From Bacteroidota bacterium (GTDB lineage: Bacteria > Bacteroidota > Bacteroidia > M30B66): 43,559 nucleotides of DNA. The first letter of the stretch is position 1, and each line of letters begins with the position of its first letter. The stretch is from assembly GCA_947460255.1 (NCBI GenBank), contig CANHIS010000021.1:1-43559 (forward strand), read 5' to 3'. Shown one piece after another: positions 1-8,502 of the stretch. The position numbers and the translations under genes were made by a program. The notes under the pieces were generated by a model. It was not told the origin of the DNA, did no database searches, and saw only the letters and a list, made by a program, of their open reading frames with translations.

Positions 1-2
1 AA

Positions 3-968
3 TTAAACACTTCCCTAAAAGGGGAAAAGTACTTGGGAAATAAATTGAATTATTTGGCAAATGCTAATAAAAAAGATCAATTTCCGATGAAGCAAGAATT
101 CTCTGCATCTGTGATTTATCAAATGTTTGAGGCGATGGTAGAAGTGAATAGACCTGGAGAAGAATCCAATTGGCGCTATTTAGGAAATGGGAATAAAATT
201 GCATGGAAAACCGGAACCAGTTATGGATTTCGAGATGCTTGGAGTATTGGATTAACAAGAGATTATGTAGTTGGTATTTGGATTGGAAATGCAGACGGAG
301 AAGGACGTCCAGGGCTGACTGGAATTTCGATGGCAGCACCAGTTTTATTCGATCTTTTCGATAAATTACCGAGATCAAATTGGTTTGCCAAACCACAATA
401 TGATATGATTCCTGCAACAATTTGTCGACACAGTGGATTTAGATCAACCGAAAATTGCGAATTAATTGATACGCTCATTTTACCCAAAACAATGGCACAA
501 TTAGAAGGATGTAAGTATCATCAAATTGTTCATATAGATAGAAAAGGTGAATTTCAATTGAGTAGAGCTTGTGCCAATGAGGATGAAATTCAGACCAAAT
601 CATGGTTCGTTTTGCCTCCAGCGATGGAAGAATACTACAAAATGAAGTCTGCAGATTATAGCCTACTTCCACCATGGAAGGAAGGTTGCAATCCAATTAC
701 CGACAATGAAAATATGGCGATCCATTATCCTAAGAAAAACAGTAGAATTACAGTTCCGACTGGTGTGGATGGAAATAAAACATCGGTTGTTTTTGAGGCA
801 AGTCATAGAAGAATTCAAACTGAAGTGCACTGGCATTTAGATGACCAATACTTAGGGAGCACAAGAGAAATCCATCAGATGAATATGCAACCAGAAGTTG
901 GCAAACATCGGTTGTTATTAATTGATGAGCACGGAGAAAGCGTGAGTACTAGTTTCGAGGTGAAGTAA
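3..968 (+). CDS. pbpC: Penicillin-binding protein 1C, C-terminal part (5' end outside window)
   Basis: The frame is open to the left edge, so this is the 3' end of a longer gene; the TTG at 33 is internal. The visible part carries the transpeptidase KTG box (K-T-G-T-S-Y at bases 207-224) followed by the conserved run ending in WSIGLT, then G-I-W-I-G-N, typical of class A PBP transpeptidase domains. After about residue 215 comes a beta-rich tail resembling the C-terminal domain of PBP1C (BiPBP_C). PBP1C is a periplasmic, membrane-anchored peptidoglycan polymerase/cross-linker. In many Gram-negatives pbpC sits beside a bacterial alpha-2-macroglobulin gene; if so here, it lies upstream of the window. 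The glycosyltransferase domain and the SxxK/SxN boxes are not visible, so the 1C subtype rests on the C-terminal tail. Confidence 0.85.
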   Translation, partial: LNTSLKGEKYLGNKLNYLANANKKDQFPMKQEFSASVIYQMFEAMVEVNRPGEESNWRYLGNGNKIAWKTGTSYGFRDAWSIGLTRDYVVGIWIGNADGEGRPGLTGISMAAPVLFDLFDKLPRSNWFAKPQYDMIPATICRHSGFRSTENCELIDTLILPKTMAQLEGCKYHQIVHIDRKGEFQLSRACANEDEIQTKSWFVLPPAMEEYYKMKSADYSLLPPWKEGCNPITDNENMAIHYPKKNSRITVPTGVDGNKTSVVFEASHRRIQTEVHWHLDDQYLGSTREIHQMNMQPEVGKHRLLLIDEHGESVSTSFEVK

Positions 969-1012
969 ATAGTTGAGTGAAATCAATTGTTATCTTTACC
1001 GAGAGAAACAGA

Positions 1013-2125
1013 ATGAATTTCGATTCAATGTTGAAGACTTCAAAATGGATATTGGTGCTTTTGTGCTGTATTGCAACTGAAATAATGCAAGCACAAAATA
1101 ATAGGTTGAAGGATATAAGATTTCAAACTGAATATCAATACGGATATATTTTACCTGAATATTCGAATCTTAATTATCTGCTAAACGCTCCAGTTCAAGC
1201 AGTTAATTTAAGTGTAATCAAACAGTCGATTGGAAAAACTGAGTGGGAAGAATTGTACAAATATCCTCAATTTGGACTTTCTTTTTTTTATACCACTTTG
1301 GGAAATGATGAAGTAAATGGTAGAGAGTGGGCAGTTTATCCATTTTTCAGATTTAATATAATTCAATACAAGAGAATTAGTTGGTTTTTACAAACTGGAA
1401 TTGGTTTTGGAAGAGTGAGTAAGAAGTTTGATTTGGCAGATAATTATCTGAATATCACCACCGGATCGAAAAACAATATTCATTACAATTTGAAATCAGG
1501 CATTGAATTTAAATTGAATGATCATCTTCGAATTAATGCAGGAATTGGCTTGGATCATTTTTCGAATGGAAATACCAAAGAACCAAATTTAGGATTGAAT
1601 TCACTTACATCTATCATTGGATTGAGTATTCAGCCATATAAATCGAGTGAAAAAATTAAAAATGAATTCTCGAAACATGAGGTTCGAAATCGGCCTGAGT
1701 TAAGTGTGAGATTTGGAGGAAAAAGAGCGCGTGCTTTGGCTTCGCAGTATTTTAATACAGCCACAATATCATTTGCAGTTCATCGAAATATTTATCGAGC
1801 ATTTCATTTAGGCGTTGGAATTGATGGATTTTATGATTCATCCACGGAAACAGAAATGATTGCTGCGAAATCTGGTCCTTACAAAGGATCAAATGATTTT
1901 CAAACAGGAATTTCTGTGTCACAATCTATTGTTTACAATAAATTAAGAATCATCTTTCAAGAAGGCATTTATGTTGGATTAACTTATAAAGTAAAGCGCC
2001 ATCCAATATATACGAGAGGAACTGTGAGCTATCAAATTACGGATCCATTAGCAGTGAGTATTTCTATGAAATCGCATTTACATGTTTTAGATTACCCAGA
2101 AATTGGAATTAACTACAGATGGTGA
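1013..2125 (+). CDS. PagL-like lipid A 3-O-deacylase (acyloxyacyl hydrolase family)
   Basis: A predicted outer membrane beta-barrel enzyme that removes an acyl chain from lipid A. A hydrophobic signal peptide ending near MQA-Q is followed by alternating beta-strands. The diagnostic motif L-D-H-F-S-N-G-N followed by E-P-N-L-G-L-N is present; in PagL the His and Ser of HxS are catalytic (here about H182 and S184). At 370 aa it is longer than PagL proper (about 150-190 aa), with an additional C-terminal barrel-like half, as in many Bacteroidota homologues. The start is uncertain: ATG at 1013 or 1028, and a GTG at 977 would give a poor signal peptide. A TATCTTTA -7-like box (991-998) lies just upstream, but its TTG partner is only 15 nt away. 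It overlaps the next gene by 7 nt. Confidence 0.75.
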   Translation: MNFDSMLKTSKWILVLLCCIATEIMQAQNNRLKDIRFQTEYQYGYILPEYSNLNYLLNAPVQAVNLSVIKQSIGKTEWEELYKYPQFGLSFFYTTLGNDEVNGREWAVYPFFRFNIIQYKRISWFLQTGIGFGRVSKKFDLADNYLNITTGSKNNIHYNLKSGIEFKLNDHLRINAGIGLDHFSNGNTKEPNLGLNSLTSIIGLSIQPYKSSEKIKNEFSKHEVRNRPELSVRFGGKRARALASQYFNTATISFAVHRNIYRAFHLGVGIDGFYDSSTETEMIAAKSGPYKGSNDFQTGISVSQSIVYNKLRIIFQEGIYVGLTYKVKRHPIYTRGTVSYQITDPLAVSISMKSHLHVLDYPEIGINYRW

Positions 2126-2847
2126 AAATGAAAGGGATTGGAAAAACTGTTTTAGGAATTGGAATGTTGTTTTTGCTTTCAAACTGCAAGAAGAGTAATG
2201 ATTCTGTAGAAATTAAAAAAGATGAATTATCGGCATTTAAAGAAATTGAATTGAACGATGCCTTTGATGTTGTTCTTTATCAAGACAGTGTGTTTTCAAT
2301 TCAAATCGAAGCAAATGAGAAATTCATTGATGCAGTTGAATATTCAGTTCAGGACAGTATTTTAAAAGTAGATTACGCATCGGGTAAAAGATGGAGAAAT
2401 CCTGAAATAAATAAAGTGAAATTGATTATTCGAGGGGATAGGCCACGAAAATTACAAGCCAATGAGAGCTGCTTCGTTAGAACTGGAAATGAAATTGTAT
2501 CTGATGAATTTGGCTTGGTGTTGTTCGGTAAATTAAATCAGGCGGATTTACAATTGGGAGGAAGAGTGTTTTATTACTGGAACAATCATCCTTGTGGTGG
2601 TAGAGTAAAATTGACAGGAAAAGTTGATCAATTGAAATTGTGGAATTTTGCTATTATGCAAGTGGATGCGTCGGCTTGTGAAAGCAGATATGGATTGGTG
2701 GAAAATTATTCGAAAGGTGAATGTAAAATACACATCACCGAAAAACTTGATTACAGTTTGGTTGGAGAAGGCAATATCATCCTAAAGGGAAATCCAGAAT
2801 TACAATTACTTCAAGAAAATTCCTCTGGAATATTGATTTACGAATAA
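2119..2847 (+). CDS. DUF2807 (GIN-domain) lipoprotein
   Basis: A lipoprotein of 242 aa with a signal sequence ending in the lipobox L-L-S-N-C-K-K, so it is probably anchored in the outer membrane. The body (from A-F-K-E-I-E-L-N-D-A-F-D-V onward) matches the start of the DUF2807 'putative auto-transporter adhesin, head GIN' family, a right-handed beta-helix fold common in Bacteroidota. No enzymatic function is known. The start overlaps the end of the PagL-like gene by 7 nt (or follows it by 2 nt if the second ATG at 2128 is used), so the two are probably co-transcribed. It converges on proC with only 9 nt between stop codons, and I see no terminator hairpin there. Confidence 0.75.
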   Translation: MVKMKGIGKTVLGIGMLFLLSNCKKSNDSVEIKKDELSAFKEIELNDAFDVVLYQDSVFSIQIEANEKFIDAVEYSVQDSILKVDYASGKRWRNPEINKVKLIIRGDRPRKLQANESCFVRTGNEIVSDEFGLVLFGKLNQADLQLGGRVFYYWNNHPCGGRVKLTGKVDQLKLWNFAIMQVDASACESRYGLVENYSKGECKIHITEKLDYSLVGEGNIILKGNPELQLLQENSSGILIYE

Positions 2848-2856
2848 GGAAATTAA

Positions 2857-3663
2857 TTATTTACCCAATTCTTCTGCGCGATTCAATGCTGCAAATGCAC
2901 CATCAATAATTTCTTTGTGAATGTTACTTGAATCGAATGACTTTAATGCCGCTTCTGTTGTACCGCCTCTTGATGCCACCTTTGAAATCCATTCAGTACA
3001 AGAGAAATTGGATTTATTGAAGAGATCAACAGCACCAGTAAAAGTTTGGACCACGAGCAGTTCTGCTTCAGAATTCGAGAAGCCCATTTCTCGCGCAGCT
3101 TTCATCATGGCATCCATGAAGTAATAAACGTATGCAGGTCCTGAACCTGAAATAGCGGTTGCAGCATCAATCATTGTCTCTTGTTCCACATAAAATGCTT
3201 TTCCTGTTGTGGCAAGAAGGTTTTGAACCATGGCTAGTTCTAATCGAGTTACCTCATCAGACGCAGTAAAGACAGTCATCCCCTGCCCTATTTGAGCTGG
3301 AAGATTTGGCATAGCACGGATCACTTTTTTAACGCCAAGCATCTCTTGTATTTTTTCCATTTTCACACCGGCCATGATGCTTAGAAACACTTGTTGAGGA
3401 TCCGTATTGATACGAATTTGAGAAAACAAATCCTCACAATCTTGTGGTTTCACGGCTAGAATAATAACATCAGCCTTTTTCAGACATTCGGAAGAATCGA
3501 GATAAATGTCTGCAATATTGAGTGAACTAAGTGCTTCAGCTTTTTGCGGGAGATGTTCAAGGATCATCAATTGTTCTCTTGAACTCACATGAGAGCGAAT
3601 AAATGCCTGGGCATACGTGAGGCCCATGTTTCCCCCACCAATAATTAATATGTTCATATTCAT
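2857..3663 (-). CDS. proC: Pyrroline-5-carboxylate reductase
   Basis: Cytoplasmic enzyme of the last step of proline synthesis, reducing 1-pyrroline-5-carboxylate with NAD(P)H. The N-terminus has a Rossmann nucleotide-binding motif (I-L-I-I-G-G-G-N-M-G). The C-terminal dimerisation domain has the family signature around A-I-S-G-S-G-P-A-Y-V-Y, and R-A-M-P-N-L-P is also present. Length (268 aa) is normal for ProC. The start is either the first ATG or the one two codons in. It stands alone, separated by 57 nt from the small membrane protein gene upstream. Confidence 0.95.
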   Translation of the reverse strand: MNMNILIIGGGNMGLTYAQAFIRSHVSSREQLMILEHLPQKAEALSSLNIADIYLDSSECLKKADVIILAVKPQDCEDLFSQIRINTDPQQVFLSIMAGVKMEKIQEMLGVKKVIRAMPNLPAQIGQGMTVFTASDEVTRLELAMVQNLLATTGKAFYVEQETMIDAATAISGSGPAYVYYFMDAMMKAAREMGFSNSEAELLVVQTFTGAVDLFNKSNFSCTEWISKVASRGGTTEAALKSFDSSNIHKEIIDGAFAALNRAEELGK

Positions 3664-3720
3664 AATAGCAAGAATGTAGGCTATCCCACGAAGTGAAACC
3701 CTATTTTTATAAATAGTAAA

Positions 3721-4005
3721 TTATGCTTCTTTGAAAAACTTGATGAATATGTAAAGTGCAGCATAAAAAAAAGTAACCAATAAAATTCCTTTTCCTGTTT
3801 GCTCATATTCAGGTTTCTTCATGTAACGACTGAAGGGAATCAAGTTCACTGCGATTGAGAGCACCAGAGAAGTTGCCTGATCGAAACGAGGTGTTGAAAT
3901 TCCATTGCGTTCAACTGTAAATCCTTCTTGAAGAATCATATACAACAAAACCGGTAGCACAGCACCTAACGATGCTCCAAATGCTAAGCTGTTCTTTTTA
4001 AACAT
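3721..4005 (-). CDS. Small membrane protein of unknown function downstream of surE
   Basis: A 94-aa protein with three hydrophobic stretches (about residues 7-25, 43-60 and 72-90), consistent with an inner membrane protein. I do not recognise a named family. Its start overlaps the 3' end of surE by 8 nt (-), so it is translated from the same message. Small membrane ORFs following surE are common in Bacteroidota genomes, which argues that the gene is real, but its function is unknown. Confidence 0.7.
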   Translation of the reverse strand: MFKKNSLAFGASLGAVLPVLLYMILQEGFTVERNGISTPRFDQATSLVLSIAVNLIPFSRYMKKPEYEQTGKGILLVTFFYAALYIFIKFFKEA

Positions 4006-4768
4006 TTAACTCCCAATTTTTATAATGTTCCAAAGATTTGTGAGCCGTGACATCGAACTGACAAGGTACTATAGAAACATAGTTGTTTTCAAGTGCCCAA
4101 ATATCAGTATCCACACCTTCGTCGAAATTTTTAAAAACACCTGTTAACCAATAATATGGCTTACCATTTGGATCTTTTCTTTCATCAAACTCTTCTTCCC
4201 AATTGGCGCGTGCTTGGCGGCAAACCTTAATACCTTGAATCATTTCGGTGCTCACATTTGGAATATTCACATTTAAGCAAATCCCAGCAGGCATTTGATC
4301 GTTGAGCGCTTGGTTGATAATTATTCTTGCATAATGCTTGGCTACGGAAAAATCGGCATCGATGGAATGATCCAAGAGCGAAAATCCTATAGACGGAATA
4401 CCTTCCATAGCTCCTTCCATGGCAGCCGACATAGTTCCAGAATAGATTACATTAATGGATGCGTTGGAACCGTGGTTGATTCCAGACACTAGAAGATCTG
4501 GCTTACGATGAAGTATTTTATTCACCGCCAACTTAATACAATCAACGGGAGTACCTGAACAAGCATATTCAAGAATGCCATCAGATCTCATTGGATGAAC
4601 GCGTAACGTTGAGTTTATAGTAATTGCATGACCCATGGCAGACTGAGGTTTATCGGGTGCGACAACTACAACATCACCAAATTCACGTGCTACCTCGATA
4701 AGATTTCTGATGCCCGGTGCGGTGATTCCATCGTCGTTACATACCAAAATGAGTTTTTTGTCGGCCAT
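3998..4768 (-). CDS. surE: 5'/3'-nucleotidase SurE (survival protein)
   Basis: Divalent-metal-dependent nucleoside monophosphatase. The N-terminal metal-binding acidic pair is clear (C-N-D-D-G-I, residues about 10-15), followed by the family segments S-G-T-P-V-D-C, S-G-I-N-H-G-S-N and Y-S-G-T-M-S-A-A-M-E-G-A, which supply the conserved Ser/Asn ligands. Length (256 aa) is normal. A good -7 box (TAAATTTG on the minus strand, plus positions 4785-4792) lies just upstream, implying a short leader of around 10 nt. It is first in a two-gene unit with the small membrane protein. Confidence 0.95.
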   Translation of the reverse strand: MADKKLILVCNDDGITAPGIRNLIEVAREFGDVVVVAPDKPQSAMGHAITINSTLRVHPMRSDGILEYACSGTPVDCIKLAVNKILHRKPDLLVSGINHGSNASINVIYSGTMSAAMEGAMEGIPSIGFSLLDHSIDADFSVAKHYARIIINQALNDQMPAGICLNVNIPNVSTEMIQGIKVCRQARANWEEEFDERKDPNGKPYYWLTGVFKNFDEGVDTDIWALENNYVSIVPCQFDVTAHKSLEHYKNWELNV

Positions 4769-4784
4769 TTTCTGGATTTTGGGG

Positions 4785-4792
4785 CAAATTTA
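4785..4792 (-). promoter_or_regulatory. Putative -7 box of surE
   Basis: On the minus strand the sequence TAAATTTG matches the Bacteroidota -7 consensus TAnnTTTG exactly. No convincing TTG -33 element is found 17-23 nt upstream. The expected transcription start would be only about 10 nt before the surE ATG. Confidence 0.4.
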
Positions 4793-4877
4793 GGGCAATG
4801 ATCGGGTATTTTCACATGTTTCGAAAAAACTAATTCCCTATAAATCAAACAGAAAACGATTATTTTCAATGAAGTTT

Positions 4878-4905
4878 TTGGAAGTAAATATTTTTTATAC
4901 ATTTG
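4878..4905 (+). promoter_or_regulatory. Promoter of tRNA-Ser / tRNA-Pro unit
   Basis: TTG (4878-4880), 17 nt, then TACATTTG (4898-4905): an exact fit to the Bacteroidota housekeeping promoter TTG-N17-23-TAnnTTTG. The predicted start lies a few bases before the tRNA-Ser 5' end at 4917. Confidence 0.75.
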
Positions 4906-4916
4906 CACCCTCCCAC

Positions 4917-5003
4917 GGTGAGGTGGGTGAGAGGCTGAAACCACCAGTTTGCTAAACTGACGTACGGGAAACTGTACCGCGGGTTCGAATCCCGCCCTCA
5001 CCG
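4917..5003 (+). tRNA. tRNA-Ser(GCT)
   Basis: Seven-base-pair acceptor stem GGTGAGG/CCTCACC with discriminator G, a long variable arm as expected for a class II tRNA, T-loop GGTTCGAATCC, and anticodon loop TTGCTAA giving anticodon GCT (4951-4953), which reads AGC/AGU serine codons. CCA is not encoded. It is followed after 34 nt by tRNA-Pro and shares its promoter. Confidence 0.95.
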
Positions 5004-5037
5004 CGCACCGAACGAAAAGAATTGGCTTAGGCCGGTT

Positions 5038-5112
5038 CGGGATGTAGCGTAGTCCGGTCATCGCGCCTGGTTTGGGACCAGGAGGTCGCAAGTTCGAATC
5101 TTGCCATCCCGA
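5038..5112 (+). tRNA. tRNA-Pro(TGG)
   Basis: Acceptor stem CGGGATG/CATCCCG with discriminator A, anticodon stem CCTGG/CCAGG with loop TTTGGGA (anticodon TGG), and T-loop AGTTCGAATCT. The C at position 1 is typical of bacterial tRNA-Pro. CCA is not encoded. It is co-transcribed with tRNA-Ser. Confidence 0.95.
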
Positions 5113-5114
5113 CA

Positions 5115-5142
5115 AAAGCCTGTGAGAAATCACAGGCTTTTT
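5115..5142 (+). terminator. Rho-independent terminator after tRNA-Pro
   Basis: Perfect 11-bp stem AAAGCCTGTGA / TCACAGGCTTT with a GAAA loop, followed by a short T run. It is placed directly after the tRNA-Pro 3' end. Confidence 0.85.
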
Positions 5143-5304
5143 CATTTTAATGCAATTCAATTTATTGAAAAAAAAACAGATCGAAATTTATTTATTAAAA
5201 TTTAAATGATACGAAGGATTATTATCAATTCATTCAAGAATTAATTAATAATTCATATTTGTCCCTTGAATTTCCCTTCAAAAAAACGAAAGAAAATTAG
5301 TATT

Positions 5305-6303
5305 TTATCGTTTCCCCTTGCTTGTTCGACTTCTTCCTTTGCTAGGATTGGAAGTTGATCTAGTTCTACCTTTAGTTCGATCTTGTTTATTCACGCTCGA
5401 TTTAGACTTGGATCTTTCTCTGTTTTGCCCTGGAGAATTTGTTTTTGAATAATCGGCAGATTTAGATTGAGTAGCACCAACACGATTTTGTGCATTTCGT
5501 TTTGAAGAATTAGACTTCTTAGTACTTGGTTTAGCTTCAGATGGCTTTACAGTATCTTGATTCTTGATGGCCTTAGGAGAGGAATTAGATGAACCAATCA
5601 ACATAGATTGAATTTGAGCCATTTCTACTTGATTTAAATTTCTCCAATTCCCTTGTCCTACATCAAGTTTAATATTCATGATGCGCACTCTTTTCAACCT
5701 AATTACCTCGTAATTTAAATATTCGCACATCCTACGAATCTGTCGATTCAAACCTTGCGTAAGGACAATTTTGAATTCATCAGCTTTTGTTTGTTCGACC
5801 AAACACTTTTTAGTTGTACCACCAAGAATTGGAATACCACCGCTCATTTTAACAACAAAATCCTTGGTAATTGGACGATCAACTGTAACAATATATTCTT
5901 TCTCATGCTTATTCCCTGCACGCAAAATTTTATTTACAATATCACCATCGCTTGTGAGAAAAATTAATCCTTCGCTGTCTTTGTCAAGTCGACCGATTGG
6001 GAAAATTCTTCGTTCATGCTTAATAAAATCAACAATATTATTTCGCTCATTCAAGGTGTCGGTTGTGCAAACAATCCCGACAGGTTTATTGAAAGCAATG
6101 TACACATGTTCTTCAACGTCATTGTCAATAAACTGGCCATTCACCATTACTTTATCGCCTGGTAAAACCTTAGCTCCTATACCGGCAATTTGTCCATTCA
6201 ACTTGACCTTGCGACCTTCAATCAATTTATCAGCTTCTCTTCTTGAGCAGAATCCGATTTCGCTTAAAAATTTATTCAGACGAGTACCTTCGTTAGTGCT
6301 CAT
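5305..6303 (-). CDS. rluF: 23S rRNA pseudouridine(2604) synthase RluF-type
   Basis: Cytoplasmic RNA-modifying enzyme of the RsuA/RluF family. An N-terminal S4 RNA-binding domain (about residues 8-55) precedes the catalytic domain, whose motif G-R-L-D-K-D-S-E-G-L contains the catalytic Asp. The run D-G-D-I-V-N-K-I-L-R-A-G-N is characteristic of RluF over RluB or RluE. A Lys/Ser/Arg-rich tail from about residue 240 to the end is low-complexity and basic, presumably an extra RNA-binding extension. It lies 3 nt after VF530 in a two-gene operon. Confidence 0.9.
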   Translation of the reverse strand: MSTNEGTRLNKFLSEIGFCSRREADKLIEGRKVKLNGQIAGIGAKVLPGDKVMVNGQFIDNDVEEHVYIAFNKPVGIVCTTDTLNERNNIVDFIKHERRIFPIGRLDKDSEGLIFLTSDGDIVNKILRAGNKHEKEYIVTVDRPITKDFVVKMSGGIPILGGTTKKCLVEQTKADEFKIVLTQGLNRQIRRMCEYLNYEVIRLKRVRIMNIKLDVGQGNWRNLNQVEMAQIQSMLIGSSNSSPKAIKNQDTVKPSEAKPSTKKSNSSKRNAQNRVGATQSKSADYSKTNSPGQNRERSKSKSSVNKQDRTKGRTRSTSNPSKGRSRTSKGKR

Positions 6304-6306
6304 AAA

Positions 6307-6552
6307 TTATTTGGACTTGCGTTTCAAAGCATTTGTATACATGATTTCTACTTTCTCTCTAGCCCAAGGAGTTGTTCTAAGAAACTTCAAACTTGACTTG
6401 ACTGATGGTTCATCTTTAAAGCAACGAATATTGACCAGTTCTGCCATCTTCTCCCAACCTAGATTCTCAACCAAGTAATTTAGCATATCTAGCAATTTAA
6501 CTCCATGAAGCGGGTTATTAGCTTGATTCTCAAAGCTGGTAGGTTCTGACAT
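6307..6552 (-). CDS. VF530-family (DUF2132) DNA-binding protein
   Basis: An 81-aa protein carrying the signature of the VF530 family: N-N-P-L-H-G-V near residue 12, a central N-I-R-C-F-K-D-E-P-S, and S-S-L-K-F-L-R-T-T-P-W-A-R-E-K-V-E. The fold is a small double helix-hairpin; the founding member is annotated as DNA-binding, but its cellular role is poorly known. First gene of an operon with rluF; its promoter lies directly upstream. Confidence 0.85.
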   Translation of the reverse strand: MSEPTSFENQANNPLHGVKLLDMLNYLVENLGWEKMAELVNIRCFKDEPSVKSSLKFLRTTPWAREKVEIMYTNALKRKSK

Positions 6553-6569
6553 TATCTAACGTTGAAAAA

Positions 6570-6597
6570 CAAAAATAGGAATAATTCATGATTACAA
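6570..6597 (-). promoter_or_regulatory. Promoter of VF530-rluF operon
   Basis: Read on the minus strand: TTG (plus 6595-6597), 17 nt, then TATTTTTG (plus 6570-6577), an exact TTG-N17-TAnnTTTG match. The start would fall about 12 nt before the VF530 ATG. Confidence 0.6.
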
Positions 6598-6668
6598 GAT
6601 CGACAATTGCTGAAGACTTTTGAATTCAATAAACGAAACACAATCTGAATAACATTTTATTCAAACTA

Positions 6669-6703
6669 TTGCTAGATGTGTAATAATGAAATAAATATAT
6701 TTG
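6669..6703 (+). promoter_or_regulatory. Promoter of the O-acetylation cluster
   Basis: TTG (6669-6671), 24 nt, then TATATTTG (6696-6703), an exact TAnnTTTG box. The predicted start lies only a few bases before the ATG at 6711, so the message would be leaderless or nearly so. Confidence 0.5.
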
Positions 6704-6710
6704 CAACGAA

Positions 6711-7142
6711 ATGAGCACATTGAAGCAACTATTTTTTGTTTTATTCATAAATATATCAAGCATAGCTTTTGCTGGTATTTCCAATAAAGCGGATACAGTT
6801 GATGTACATGAAGTATACCGATACATTAAATGCAGTGGAATTCTTTATCCAGACATTGTTCTAAGGCAGGCTATTTGGGAAACAGGATGGTTTAAATCGA
6901 AACACTCTATACAAAAGAATAACTTGTTTGGATTTCGATATTCAAAAAAATATATGTCGTTTGATAGCTGGAAGGCTTGCATAGATTATTACAAAAGTTG
7001 GCAATTAAGAAAATATACGAATCCGGATGAAGATTATTATAAATTTCTAATTCGGATCAAATATGCCACATCTCAAAAATATATCAGCAGCTTGAAAAGT
7101 CTTAAAATAGAGATTCCTGAGGTAAACTGTGATGAAGAATAA
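6711..7142 (+). CDS. Exported glucosaminidase-domain protein
   Basis: A 143-aa protein with an N-terminal signal peptide ending near A-F-A-G. The rest fits a compact mannosyl-glycoprotein endo-beta-N-acetylglucosaminidase (FlgJ/Glucosaminidase) domain: R-Q-A-I-W-E-T-G-W carries the expected catalytic Glu (E57), followed by N-N-L-F-G-F and a Y-S-S-L-type C-terminus. Such enzymes cut the glycan chain of peptidoglycan in the periplasm. It overlaps the next gene by 11 nt (to the ATG at 7132), and the whole four-gene unit to 11211 is on one strand, which links this lytic enzyme to the SGNH/MBOAT genes. Confidence 0.75.
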   Translation: MSTLKQLFFVLFINISSIAFAGISNKADTVDVHEVYRYIKCSGILYPDIVLRQAIWETGWFKSKHSIQKNNLFGFRYSKKYMSFDSWKACIDYYKSWQLRKYTNPDEDYYKFLIRIKYATSQKYISSLKSLKIEIPEVNCDEE

Positions 7143-8502
7143 AATCCACGAACCTTTACTTATCTTGTTATTCTCCAGTGCAATTCTTGCAATGGTATCA
7201 TTTATTCCAAAAGGTTTAACCAACTTTGAATTGCCTGATTATTTAAGTGATTTAAGAGAAACAGAAAAGAAACAAACGATACACCCCGAGCAAAAGAAAT
7301 ACAAAGGCCAGAGGGATTCTTCATTCATTGCACCAGCAAAAATGCTTGCAGATACAACTGTAAACAGTTTTGGTGATTTAACTAAATTCTTCGAAGCTCT
7401 TTATGCATTGCAAACAAATCCAAATGCAATTCATATCGCATATTTCGGAGACTCCATGATTGAAGGCGATTTAATTACCATGGATTTACGTTCGATGCTT
7501 CAAAAAAGATTTGGAGGAAGAGGTGTTGGTTTCATGCCTATGACGTCTATCACAGCGGGTTTTAGATCAACCATCAAACATGAATTTAACGATTTGTGGC
7601 TTACGAGTAACTTCAATGAAAAAACAGTAAAGGGCAAATCTTTGGGATGGAGTGGATTCTGCTTTACTGCGCCTCAAGGAGCAAACACTACTTACAAAAA
7701 AGCCAAAGGTTATTCTGCATTTAACCACGTAAAGGCTTATCTAAGAAATGCATTTCCAACAAACCTAGAAATCACTGCTGGAGAGAATACTTTTGAATTA
7801 AACTTAGCAGTTTCTGATTCGATCCAAACAATAGAAATCAGCGATAGCTTAGAGTTTGATAAATTAAAGATTGAAGTAAAGTCAGGTAATACTGATTTTT
7901 ATGGATTAAATTTTGAAAATGGAAATGGGATTTATGTTGATAATTACTCATTCAGAGGAAATTCAGGAATTCCCTTGAACACAATTGATGACAACATTTT
8001 TGCTTTTGCATCAAAAAACTTGAATTGCAAACTTGTTGTTTTACATTATGGCTTGAACGTTGTGGGGCATGAATCGGGAGATTACTCCTGGTATTTGTCA
8101 CCATTTCGGAAAACAATAAGAAAAATTAAAGCTGCCTTTCCCAATGCAACAATTGTTTTAGCAAGTGTTGGGGATAAATCGTATAAATATGGAAATCAAT
8201 ATCACACAGAACCTGATATCCCATTGTTTGTTGGCATGCAAGTTAAATTGGCACGTGAAGAGAATATTGTTTTTTGGAACATGTACAAAGCGATGGGCGG
8301 ATATGATAGTATGAAGCGATGGGTGGAGGAAAGTCCGAAGAAAGCAGCTAAAGATTACACACACTTGAACCATGCAGGAGCTAAGGAAATCGCAACGCTA
8401 TTCTATGATTGGCTGATGGAAGAATACAATACATTTTTGCAAAAGAAATTAGAGGAGGTTTCGGAATCAAATCCGAAGAATAAAGAAATTTTGATTCAAT
8501 GA
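7132..8502 (+). CDS. Exported SGNH/GDSL-like protein 1 (MBOAT-associated)
   Basis: A single N-terminal hydrophobic segment (about residues 8-26) acts as a membrane anchor or signal peptide, followed by a charged linker. Block I is A-Y-F-G-D-S-M (Ser about 108), block III/IV regions contain L-H-Y-G-L-N, and block V has D-Y-T-H-L-N (Asp 408, His 411), so the Ser/Asp/His triad is intact. Proteins of this shape next to an MBOAT act as extracytoplasmic O-acetyltransferases or esterases on cell-surface glycans (AlgX/AlgJ, PatB as precedents). I chose the ATG at 7132 over the GTG one codon before. The stop overlaps the next start (ATGA). Confidence 0.75.
   Translation: MKNKIHEPLLILLFSSAILAMVSFIPKGLTNFELPDYLSDLRETEKKQTIHPEQKKYKGQRDSSFIAPAKMLADTTVNSFGDLTKFFEALYALQTNPNAIHIAYFGDSMIEGDLITMDLRSMLQKRFGGRGVGFMPMTSITAGFRSTIKHEFNDLWLTSNFNEKTVKGKSLGWSGFCFTAPQGANTTYKKAKGYSAFNHVKAYLRNAFPTNLEITAGENTFELNLAVSDSIQTIEISDSLEFDKLKIEVKSGNTDFYGLNFENGNGIYVDNYSFRGNSGIPLNTIDDNIFAFASKNLNCKLVVLHYGLNVVGHESGDYSWYLSPFRKTIRKIKAAFPNATIVLASVGDKSYKYGNQYHTEPDIPLFVGMQVKLAREENIVFWNMYKAMGGYDSMKRWVEESPKKAAKDYTHLNHAGAKEIATLFYDWLMEEYNTFLQKKLEEVSESNPKNKEILIQ

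Noticed and set aside
4690-5160. 156-aa minus-strand ORF across the tRNA pair
   Set aside because: It is an antisense translation of tRNA-Ser and tRNA-Pro (segments such as W-Q-D-S-N-L-R-P-P-G-P-K-P and A-G-F-E-P-A are well-known artefacts of this kind).
5771-6478. 235-aa plus-strand ORF
   Set aside because: It lies entirely over rluF and VF530 on the other strand, both with clear family motifs; it is a shadow.
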